Shown here: in pieces, positions 12,002 through 24,000 of the stretch | Position numbering within the stretch: the first letter of the stretch is position 1 | How the letters are laid out: each line of letters begins with the position of its first letter | Assembly: GCA_012845835.1 (NCBI GenBank) | Contig: JABAKD010000010.1 | Coordinates: 2,165,501-2,229,500 of the forward strand | Direction: 5' to 3' | DNA: 64,000 nt | DNA from: Undaria pinnatifida | Lineage: Eukaryota > Sar > Phaeophyceae > Laminariales > Alariaceae | Notes under the pieces: model-generated | Seen by the model: only the letters and a program-made list of their open reading frames with translations | What the model was told of the DNA's origin: nothing | Databases searched by the model: none | Position numbers and translations under genes: made by a program

Positions 12002-15000
12002 CGCGAGGTTCTTGAAACGGACGGACCCTGGGCGTGCTCCTCGCCTCTTTGTCGATAAATATGAAGACCCGATGAGGACCGACGAGCTGCCGGTCGACGC
12101 GGAGAGCCACTGGAACGGTAATTTTCAGTAGCCTTTTGCGAGACGTCACATTATTATCTACCTGGTACGATAAAGTATGGAAATCGGGGAAAAAAATCAT
12201 GTACCTGGTATGGTTTTTGATATGGTCGACCGAATTTTCAACAACAAAAAAAATGGTCGGATTTTTTCCGGACGAAATTCTATGGGTAGGGTACGGTAGT
12301 GTAGGGTCGGGGTTGGGGTCAGGGTTATAGGGTCTTGAGCAGTGTTTTGGGCAGTTATTGATATTTTCCGTCCCAGAATACTGGAAGCACACGTGGGCCA
12401 AACCAAATTCCCAGATTTCCATACTTTATCGTACTGTATATAATAATCCAGAACTGCGGTCAAAGCGGCTCGTAATTTTCACACATCGGATATATCAGAT
12501 CCCTACTCATGATCTGTATGATCTGTGTCTTTCACAGCAGATAGATATTTAGTCTATGTATGATCTGCGTGGCCTGCAGATCATGCTTGGAGCAGATAGA
12601 TAGATCCCTAGTCTCTTTACAACTTGCATGGCCGACAGATCATGTTATCGGGTGAGAGGCGTGTGATCTCTCTACTAATAGCACATGTTTCCTGGGTTTG
12701 ATCTGTACCGCATAGATCCTGCACAACATATCATAACGGTAGATATAGGAACTAGGTAATCTAGACGATCTGAAGGCTGTTCTTGCTATTACCAGCACGT
12801 ACGCGACAACAAGTCACAGCCCAGCAACCACAGTACATAGGCCTGGAGCACCGCCGGCTAATATCTGGCTGAAGCCAATCCTTTTCACGTAGCGTGCGCG
12901 GATGTAGGTTATCGGACGGAAAAATCCAAGGCTCACAACTTCGATTGTCGGTGGCACGGACACAACGGATTGCTCCAAATCCTTTCGACCGTGCACGGCA
13001 GCCTTCGCGCTGACCAGGTCGGATTGGCCCGCACGTCCTCGGTCTGTCCCTCTAATGTGTTTCACGTTACCAAACTCGCTCCCTCTAATGTGTTTCACGT
13101 TACCAAACTCGCGAGGCGGGTCTAATTAAATCAACCCTGATCCACCGCTACGTTTTGCGGCCCAAGACGACTATTACCCAGATCCTCCTGCGGGGTTTGT
13201 GGTCTGTTTGTCTAGCACACCGGCCGACTTTCGATTCGACGTTATCAAGGTTTTCCCGATCACCGACACCCCTGTGTAACCGCTTGCGTTCTCCGAGCGT
13301 GAGCCTCGCCCTGTTGGAGGTACAATTGCCCTCGTTGGCGCCCCCTTCATCGCACGAAAACTATCGTCCACAGCTGAACGACTCGTACTGCCGCGCCATT
13401 TGGTTGCGTTGCGGTAATTTGGTGGCTGGTTCCCCACAGTATATATGTATATATATTATTTAATTTGCCTTCCGATAATGTGTAGGTTATAGTGCACAAC
13501 GCCAGGCATAGAACTAGCGCTCGGATTACATTCTAACCCCTTTGGGACTTGAGACGAAAAAAAATACACAAAAAAACTGCTGATTACGGCATCGGCCACA
13601 TGAAGCAATCCGACCTGCTGGTGGTGGTGGTGTAGGAGGTGTGTTGACCAACTGCAACGCAGGAAGCTGTGCGGCAAGCGTGGGGCACGACGATACTCGG
13701 ATTGCCTCAAGCTTTTCGTAGACTCTTGATTAGATCGCGCTCCCCGCTTTTTTTGTTTTGTATGAATGGGTCTCCTAAGGCTTTAACAGGCGGAAGTAGG
13801 GAGGGCAACGTATATAGGGATGAGGGGTGGGGTGTCCGTATACAACTATAGTACTGTATAGCTTGCGCTGCTGGGGTAGTAACGAGGACCACCGATAGGG
13901 ACAGCTGACGCTATCGCTATAGTGGGAACCGAAGGACACGCCAGCTAGCGCTGGATGGCGAAAACATTTGAGTCAAATCGACACACGACATGTATGAAAA
14001 TACGTGGAACTTTGGTGAGCTTAAGGTTTATTTTTCCCCATCCGCTGGAGGATACAAAATGAAAAAGAAAAGAAAAATGAAATTTCATTAATTCGTACCA
14101 GGTACTATTTCAAGACTTTCGATATAGGTTCCAACTTGGGAGGTTAACCTATACCAGTATAGGATGACGGGGGGGGGGGGTGACCTTTCATTAATTCATA
14201 CTATTCCAAGACGTTGAATAGTTTTCAACTTGGAAGGAGGCGATAGATAGAACAATAGGGGGGGTGGGTGAAATTTCATTTTTCGTGCTGTTTCAAGACA
14301 TTAAGTTAGTATATTGTTTTAGGCGTTCGCATTGTATTAGTGATCGTGATCTGTCCGGTGTGAGATTTTTCCTCTGAGCATTAGTTGATTTTGCGGGAGA
14401 AGTTTCGGGGTTTTTGTTTTTGTTTTAGGGGGAAGGGGAGGGGGGATAGCATCATCTGGGAGGGGGTGAGGGGATGGCGTTGACGGAGAGGGGGAGATGG
14501 GATGGCGTTGTCAGAGAAGGGTGGCGTATTCAAAGTTGGGGAGTGGGGGAAGCGATGCCGGAGAGAAGAGGTGATGTCAGAGAGGGATGGCGTTTTCGAA
14601 GGGGGAGAGGGGAAAACGATATCGATGGGAGGGAAAGGGGAGGAGGGGGCAGTGTCATCGGAGAGGTGGAAGGGGGATGACGTCGTCTTGGACGTGGAGA
14701 CGCGACGCATTTGTAACTGCATAAATGGGCTGCCATGAGTAGCACCGGTAGCTGTACAGAGTGAAGCCCGACTCGGGCGTTATAACAAGGTTGTCGAAAG
14801 AGGCAAGTGCTGACTGCAAGCTAGCTGATTTGAGGGCAAGGGTAGAGAGTTTAGTTGGTACATTGGCCAGTTCCCCGATATTTCGTAACGACACGAACGA
14901 CTACAATCGTAAACATTACCGTCTTTTGTACTGCTGCTACTGCTACTGCTACTGCTACTGCTACTGCTACTTGTAGACACGCCTATCGATAATTGTAGAC

Positions 15001-18000
15001 ACGCCTAAGCTAGGCAAGGTCTACTGACGAGAAAGTGTCCCCCCTTGGCCTGAGGGGGGCTGGTCAGCACCATTCAGGTGCTAAGAAAGGAGAGAGAAGT
15101 TGTTGTATTAGCTCTGAACACAAGAAAACAAGCGATCTTAACTTCATCCCCGAATCCCCATATCAGAATCCAGAAGAGGATAAGTAGAAACCCCTACTAC
15201 AGTAGTTGTCTTCAGATCTAGATAACGTTCACATACCACATCAGATCCTCAACAGTCAATCACCAACGAGAAGGTCAACTGTCGTGTCTTACCAACAACA
15301 CCACATACTCTCTGGTGCTCCACTGTCCACATACTGCTGCTGCTATTACTGCTGCTACTACTGCCATGGACATATTGCTACTATTATACGCTACTACTGC
15401 TGGAGAAAGCTGCTGCACGCTGATGACTTGACCAAGCGTTGCACATTAATACTACCGCGGCCCTAACCCCTGCCCGTTCCCCTGTCCCGCCGTCCCTACT
15501 TGGTGTGATACGATTTGTCAGTGGTGTACCAGCCAAACGGTGACCGGGAAGAAGTGAGGCAGCAAATGTATCTACGATTTAGAGATGGGATCATCTATGG
15601 GCTGGGGTACGAGACGATCCGAAAACTTTGCAAGGTGCGTCCCCTTGAACGGGCCTCTCCTGCGCCGCTGGGTCATACTCGTTGAGCCCGTGGGCGGCTT
15701 GCCCTACCTACGTACTGTTGACGGTTGAGGCGGGAATGTGGTGTGAAGAGGGCATAAGGAACGACGTATTTCGTCTGTCGCACTACAGATGTCGGTGCTA
15801 GTCGGAAGCCTCCGCCGTCTGCACAGCAGTCTCAGGCCGCGCTCAGCCGTCGTTGCAGTGGCAGTGGCTTGGCCGCAAAGCTTCCGGACAAGCCCGCCAC
15901 TGTGCACGCCATTTTTCGGCTCCTATAATCCAACATGTTGATCGCCGCCGACATTTTGATCGCTGGGATGAGGCGAATGTGATTGCCCGACTGATATTTG
16001 ACGCCTAACCTGCCTCCTTCCCCGCCTCGCGATATCTGTGGAAAACTCCGTGTTGTGGGCTTTCTGCTGGCACCGGCACCCCGCGTCATACATGCCGTCC
16101 ATGCAGGTTTCTGGCAAGTACAAGCTAAACCCGAGGTCCAACCAGACGACGCTGGCGTTTACGTGCACGTGAGCATTCGACCCTTTTATTTGTAGGGAGG
16201 AACAGAAAATAACCGCCTGCCCTGCCTTTAATGTAGCACGAACCGCGGGGGATGATGGGACCGGTGCACCTGTTCCGCCTCAGGTTGCTGCCTGCTGCCT
16301 GCTGCTGCTGCTGCTGCTGCCGCTGCTGCTGCTGTTGCCGCTACTGCTTTGTGCTGCTGTTGTAGAGAGACATATGGTGGTGTTGGGCTGTTTGTTGAAT
16401 ACTGCGCGCGCCTCACGCGCCAGAAAAAGAAAAAAAACAAGACATTTCCTTTGGTCGTTTCACCCCGCCTGAGGGAGCTGTCGGTGACTCTGGGACTGAG
16501 AGTTCGTCGCTCGTGTGATGGTTATGGGCGTGACTGCTATCTCCTAGAACTTTTCTGTCGACCCTTGTTGCCCTAGGCCGATTGTAGTAACTCGAGTTTT
16601 TTTGACGGGAAAACTGATGCACGTTTTGCCTACGGGTGCTCCGCTTCTCCTGCTGGTTAAGACCTTGCCTTGGACCTAACCTACGGTCGGCGTCGCGGCT
16701 GGCCTGTTCACATGCAATGGTAAAGGAGCGGAGAAGGGTGGCTTTCGAAAGTAGTTTTGATCAACGCGCGCTTCCCCCCTCTCCCTCCGCCAACTCTCCT
16801 GCCGTTCCTTTTCCTCTTCCTTTTCCGATTGCCACTCTTGCGCTATCGACGAAAGTCTTCCGCTGTCGTTTTCCTTTTGTGTTTACGGCTGTTCTTGATC
16901 ACTCGGCCCGCTCTTTTCGCTGTCCTTTTCTCTTCGTTTTTTCTTGATCATTCTGCACGCCGTCTTGTGTTGTTTTTTTCGCTTTTTTTTCTTCTCTGGC
17001 CATGTGTTGTTTCGTGCTGTTTTATTTCGTGTACGTACGCGGAGAAGGTTTTCGAACGAGCTGGACACGGTCATGTTCCACGGATGCGGGAACGGGACTG
17101 GCTTCATCGGCAACTGCTATATACACGAGATAAACCGCTTCTCCACGTTTTCGTAAGTGTGCCTATGATACGAGCGTGTCATCCCCCCCCCCACGCCGCT
17201 CCGCCTCGCCATTCCATCCATCACTCCCAATCTGCTGTTTTTCGTCGCGATTCCCTGTTACAATTTTATGGATAGGGCGCACGGTTTGCTTGAAAAAAAT
17301 GCGCCCCCCCCCCCCCCCCCCCCGAGGACGTGATACACAGCAGGTGTACGCACTGCTGTGCAGTAATCTGTGTTGCACTGTATAACATGCAAGACAAGAC
17401 GCGCTCGAATTTGTGAACCGGTTATCTCGACAACGGAGAAAGTGCAAACGCCGAGCGATGCGTGTATGGACAGATTTTAGCCATTTTTTTTCCAAAGCGA
17501 CCGTTTTCGTCGTGTGTGCCTCCCTCATTTGGAGAAAATAGCCTCGGAATTTCATTTCTGAGGGCGTGCTGTTGTGCGTGTTGTACGCTGGCTAGGGTGT
17601 AGGCGATCGGCAGCCGCGAACAGAGCGGGATTCCGGGATGGTCCAGGGAACGGGTATATTTGTAAGGCCGTACAGAGTTTTTGAAGAATAATCGTGCAGT
17701 GAAAACGCGCGGGCTTGTGCGCGCACGACCGATCCGTGCGCGCTTACGCCCGTCCGCATGCAAACACGACCCATCTCAATGTGTACGAGATGCGGCCGGC
17801 GTTTGGCTGGACAGTAGTAGTGCTTGGGATGGCCCGAACCAGTCCGAACAGGCGTTTTTGTGAGCAGAATGAGGGTTGTAGCTGGTTTCGATTTTGTGGC
17901 GGCCGGACTCCCTGGTAGGGTATATGTTATTGCATTCCGTTGTGTTACTGCTGTTCGGACGCAAAAAGTATCACCAATATCCAAGCAGCCGGCGTTGCTT

Positions 18001-21000
18001 CATATGGTCGAGATGCTGTAAACGACACTTTCATTGTTTTTTTTTTCCAATATCCAAGCAGCCGACGTTGCTTCGAATGGTCGATGCTGTAAACGACAGT
18101 TTTGTTGGAATTTTTTTCCAATATCCAAGCAGCCGGCGTTGCTTCGAATGGTCGATGCTGTAAACGACAGTTTTGTTGGTCTTTTTTTCCAACATTCAAG
18201 CAGCCGGCGTTGCTTCGAATGGTCGATGCTGTAAACGACACTTTTATTGGTATTTTTTTCCTTTATCCAAGCAGCCGGCGTTGCTTCGAATGGTCGATGC
18301 TGTAAACGACAGTTTTGTTGGAATTTTTTTCTCTCTGAAACCCCCAAAGGGCTAAAATATCGCCAGCTTGTACTCTTAATACAGTATCTGTTTCGATGGA
18401 ACCGCTGCTTTTGGGGGCCGTACTTGTGATGGCTCTGCAGGGATGTCCCAGGAATCAGATCGATGGGCGGAGACAAATCGAAGGGATCGTTTCTCTTCCT
18501 CAAGATGGACAGCATGGGGGACCCGGCGCTGAGATTGCGCCTGCACTCGAGGAGGGTGCACAAGTGGGCTGGAAAACTGTTTCCAGACGACAGTGAGTTT
18601 TCTTTCATTTCTCGATGGTTTGTTTTGTTTCGATGGTTTGGTTTGTTCTGATGGTTTGTTTTGTTTTGATGGTTTGTTGTGTTTTTCCTCTTCTCCAGTC
18701 ATTTTTTTGTCACTTTCTTCGGCGATGCTTATCATGCTTATCAATGCTCATCATGATTATCATGCTTTCCTCCACATTTCTGCTGCTCCGTGCGTTTTTC
18801 TTCCTATTTTCCGCGTGGTGTTGAGTTTCGTTTGATTTTTTGCGCGTTTTTTTGTTCGTTCTTTTCTCCTTTATTTTTGTGTGGTGCTACTTGTGCCACC
18901 TGACCTGGCAGCAGACGGTGTATCTATCGGTCCGGAGGCTACTGGTTGCCGGCCAAAAGTTCACTTGTATGGCTGGCTGCATGCGGTCCGCTGTATGATA
19001 CGAGCACGCATAGACACAAGTATTTTTCGTTCTTGTTTTTGTGGGGAGGAGTGAGAAGGAGCCATACTTGGTCTGGTCAGTTTTCCTTCTCGAGGCGAGG
19101 CGTGCGCAAAGGCGCGAGATGGCAAAACGGCTGTTTTTGTGCTCTAATTTCGTGATAGTGCGCTTACTATTAATTATTGGAGATTACTTCTTGTGTGGGC
19201 GAAAGGGTTGAATGAGGCCCGTAACTTGATTTGGTTTGCCCAACATGTGTGGCGCAGCAGTTTTTAGTGATTACGGGCTGCCCACTTGTTTCGTCTTGAT
19301 GTGCAGCTTTGATCTATTAGAGGGAGCAACTTTTTTTGTGTGTGTTGTTGCTGTCGTTCGGTCTGTTGCGTTTGGAGGGCGGGTGCGTCTCTAAAGAGGC
19401 GTTGGGCTACCGAACCACGCAAGCTTGTTATGATATAATAGGACCGGGGCACATCGATGTGGAAATGACACGGGGGCACGTCGATGTGAGAATGATGGGA
19501 GCACAGCGGACTGGCAGACGGTAGCAGCAGAACGAGTGGGAGTTGACAGTATTGATGGCACAACGATCGGGAGATGACAATACTGATGGCACAACGACCA
19601 GAAAATGATGGGAGCACAATGATTACGAAATACTAGTTGAACGGCGATCAGGCACAAGGATGCGGGCACGCGAAAAGAGTAGTATCGCGAATATTGTACG
19701 AAAATAGATGAAAGCACGCAGGGTTTCTGTAGAAAAAAAGATACAGCAGTAGGAGCACAACAATAGGACGCCAGAGACCACGAGCGAAACTATACGAGCA
19801 AGGGCTAGGCCAGTGTGAGCCGTGGGCGGTCTGCTGTACACCGGTGAAAATCTCGGTAAAAATATTAAAACTAGTTTATGAGTGCTGCCTTACTGCTGTA
19901 CAGAAACAAGAGCAGCGATGTGAGAGCGCACTGAGAGGAGAGTGCGGCGGGCTCTTTTTAGCCGCGGTCCGGCAATCGCTCCCTTCTTCGAATGTCGACA
20001 CCCCGCCCCCCACACCCGCAGCACCGCACGGGGAAGGGTTTTGCTTGCTTGCGATTTCGACCCAACTCCCTCAACGCGCGCCTCGCTCTTACACGCCCCC
20101 CCCCCCCCCCCCCCCCCTCCTCTCTCCCTGCCTCCGTACGCGCGTGTACGTTTGCAATTGTAGCGGCTCCTGTCCCAACTTCACCATTAAGTTCTCCGAC
20201 CGTCGGCCGCGGCAAGAGCCACGAGTCGTACACTCCTGTGAGCAACATGAGCGGCAGCACTAGAAGCTCGGTGTTGAGCAGGTACTGCTTGGCTTGGCTT
20301 GGCTGACTTGGCTTGGGTTGAGCCGGGGGTAGAAGAGAGTGGCGGGTGCGTCGGGAGATGGCGTTTGTTGAGCGACGTTTCGCGCGCATCCGTCGTTTTT
20401 GGGTCTTTCAGTAGACTTCGCTCTACCAGGTATGATGTATGTTCCCCCCTCCCCTGCTGCTGCTGCTGCTGCTGCCCGCTGCTGCCCGCTGCACTGCGAG
20501 TGTGACGCACGGTGGCAACCTAGTCAACCCTCCCCCTCGTGAGCGCTAAGCGTGCAAGATTGCAGCCAGGGTACTTCAGATGAGGTAAAAATATGTCCAA
20601 CGTTCGTTATTGTTTTTTACAGAGCGTAGCGGCTGTTTTGCTTATGTCAAACGGCCTACGTGACTACCTGGTTTTCACCTCGTTAGGCCTCGCGGATTGC
20701 TGCTTGGTGTGTGAGAACAGACTGCCCGCACAAAGAAAAGCATCGGGTTTTTGGGGTGATATCTGTTTTCTGTCATTCTTTTTTGGTGGCTCAATGCTCG
20801 AGACGTGCTCGGGGAATTAGGTGTTGGTCTGCTTGCGTGGGGCAAGCAAACGCTCTTGACCTGCTGCTTGTCCTCCTTAATGCCTTCGTATCGCACCACC
20901 ACACGTAATGCCGCCTCGAAATGCTTCCCGACAGTCACGTCCACCGTCACGTACACGACTTTGCCGCCCGCAAGCGTCGTTGTCTTGGCTCGGTTCGGTT

Positions 21001-24000
21001 CAAGTCGATTCGAGTCGGTTCGATTTGGTCTAGTTCGGTTCGGTTCGATTTGGTCTAGTTCGGTTCGGTTCGATTTGGTCTAGTTCGGTTCGGTTCGATT
21101 AGTTTCGGTTAAGTTCGGTTAAGTTCGGTTCGGTTCGGTTCGGTTCGATTCGGTTTGAATTGGTTCTGTTCGGGTTGGTTTGAAATGGTTCGGCTCGGTT
21201 TGGTTCGGTTCGAATCGGTTCGATTCCATTCGGTTCGATTCCAATCGGTTCGGTTTGGTTCGAATTCGGTTCGGATTCGGTTCGGTTCGGTTCGGTTCAA
21301 ACCGATTATTGTTGACTCCTGTTGAGTACGAACTTTTTTTGTGCGCGTTGTGCCTTGTCGATGACAATCGTTTGATCCGGCGGTGCGCCAGGTCCCCAAC
21401 CAATCGATCGAAGAGGTCATCACGACGGAGGGGCTCTGGAACGGGAGGCGGGAAGAGACAGAAACTTATGTCCCTTCTAACTTTTGGAAGGCGAAGACGA
21501 CGGCATGTAGAGCCCTTGACGCCGACGTCTCCCGTCGACAGAGCTGCAGAGCTTGGAAAGGTGACCACCGTGACGCGGCCGTTTTTTTTTGTGCTCTGAC
21601 GTTTGCGTTCGTGCGGGTGCGATCGGTCCCAACCAGCGGTGGTGGTCCGTGTTGCTCTACCGGCGCCGAAACAAGCAGTCCGCCACTCACGCGCCCACGG
21701 CCGGGCTGTTCCGTGCACGATTACGCTCTGTGACAAATGTCGAAACACTCTTTCCTTCCCATCTGGCTCCGTGTTTTGCAGTCAAGTAGTTCCAACGTGC
21801 ACCAACGTGCGTGGGGACAAACCGCTCGGAAGTTGTGTTGGACAATTTTGGCGGCGATAAAGGAGTAAATGGCTGCCTCCCCTCGGCTGTTGGCCTCATT
21901 TCGCAAACCAATTCGCAATCCTTCGGGCATCTGTGGATATATCCCCGTACGCCCCGGGCGAGTCTACTCGGTCCGCCCCGGGGAAGTCTTGAGTCTACTC
22001 GGTCTACTTGTAGTCTGCGCCTGCGTCGGCAACGCTTCTGTCGGTCGTTTTAGGTATTTCTTCCCTTTGTTTTTAACAACACTTTTGTCTGTTCTTCTGC
22101 CCCCCCCCCCGCCTCCCTCTATTTGTGCCTCGGCCTGGTCTCTCGATTGACATTTTTCTAACGCCGCCCGCGTTCCGTGCGCGACTTCGGCCACTGAGAA
22201 GCTTCCGCCGTGGGTCCAGCCGGGGGCGTTTGACCCAGAGGCCGATGAGGTCGATGACTACACGGTTACTTCTTCCACAGTAGGCCGTTCTTTACGATCC
22301 CCTGCGGGTGGTGATTCGTCAAGACGAGGCTCTATGGTGGTGAGTTTTCCTTGTTGTTGTTGTTGTTGTTGTTGTTGTTCTTGTTCTTGTTCTTGTTCTT
22401 GTTCTTGTTTTTGTTGTTCTTGTTCTCGTTCTTGTTCTTGTTGTTCTTGTTGTTCTTGTTGTTCTTCTTGTTGTTCTTGTTGTTGTTCTTGTTGTTCTTG
22501 TTGTTGTTCTTGTTGTTCTTGTTGTTCTTGTTGTTCTTGTTGTTCTTGTTGTTCTTGTTGTTCTTGTTGTTCTTGTTGTCGTCGGTGGGTGGTGGGTGGT
22601 GGTGGTGGTGGTGGTGGTGGTGTTTGCGGTAGTTTGTGCAGCACCCATTTGGTGAGTAACATTTTGAAATATTCAAGGCGTTGCACAAGCTGTCCGGCAC
22701 AAACGTTGCCCCGTCGTAATGTAGGTGCGTCTTGCTGGATACGTTATACAACCTCACTTTAGCCGACATTGTACAAGCTACCAGGTAGGCGTTTGTGGGA
22801 GTGTGTGCAGTACCCATTGGATTGATGAGAGCGTGAAATATTCCCGAATCACACGCGTTTCGCAAAGTTTTCGGGCGTATGTATATGAGTTTGCCGAGGT
22901 GAATCCTGACGAACACGTTGCATACCCTCATTATCTCATTATTCTCTACATTGTTTAAACGGAAAAATTGGACATGTTTGTACCGCTTGTTGTAAATCTG
23001 CAGGTATGTAACTATCCCCAAACTAAACGCGCAGATTTGCTTTTAATGTAACCCCTCAGGACACGTTGTGTGGATTTCAGCGGTGTCCGAAACCACAATC
23101 GGTGTCCGATGATGTTGCGCTTTAGAACGTTAGGCTTGTGGCCCCATAAAAAAAATGTGTCGGAAACATGGAGGCGTAATTTAGTAACTATTTTGTACTT
23201 GCGGATGTATAATTGTTTATTTCCGAGAGTCGGGAAGACGATGTCGCTGTGACGTCGAAAAACGCCCCCTTCTTGTGCTCTCTGTCCGATCGCTGGCACA
23301 GGTGGGCTGAAGTAATTATTTCGTGTGTGTGCCGATTCGGCCCAGATTTGGTCCTGGCTTACAATTGTCGACCACATTTTTGTCGGCGTTTTCGACCCCC
23401 CAAAATCTCCCGTTAATCCCATTCTTTGATTCCGCTGCCCTCCGCGCCCTCTCTGTCCTCGCCGCATGGTGGGCTTCTTACCACGTTGCCGATGATTGTC
23501 GAAAAAAAAAAACGTGGGGGAACCAGCCCTCGGTTGACACCATGAATTACCTTGAAGTCGACGGGGTGAGTCGACGCAAACGTTTTTATGTCTACTGTTA
23601 CGTGTTTGTGTATTGCGTTTTTTTTATCCTCAAGCGGATGGAAGTCAAACTAAATCTTAAAGCTCACCCCGTATGTGTCTCGGCAAGACACCTAAACTAC
23701 ATAACTTCGTAAATGCATGAAACATGAAACATGGTAAGTGTCCGGCTGTCGCGAGAGAAACGGGCGGGTAAGGTAGGCAGACGCTCAACCGGTAGTTGCA
23801 GGACGAAACGAAATGGCGCATAAAGCCAAGCTTTGATTGAATTTGGAGTGAGTTCGGTCGCCTGGTTCGAAATGACGGTTTACGCGGGTCGCCGTTGCCG
23901 TTATTAGTAGGGGCTGCCCACATTTTTTTACAAATGCCTCCCCCGGACACAAGTACGAGACGCAATAGGCAGCCGACCTGAGTCACTAGAAATGGACTGC

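Noticed and set aside
11826-12422. 198-codon minus-strand frame
   Set aside because: Runs through the foldback MITE and opposite a better plus-strand exon.
17968-18332. CRISPR array
   Set aside because: The 71-bp units are head-to-tail without unique spacers, and the context is eukaryotic intron.
22258-23021. Minus-strand frames of 142-229 codons rich in Gln, Asn or Thr
   Set aside because: They are read-through of the TTG/TTC microsatellite; the plus strand has a good exon and donor at its edge.
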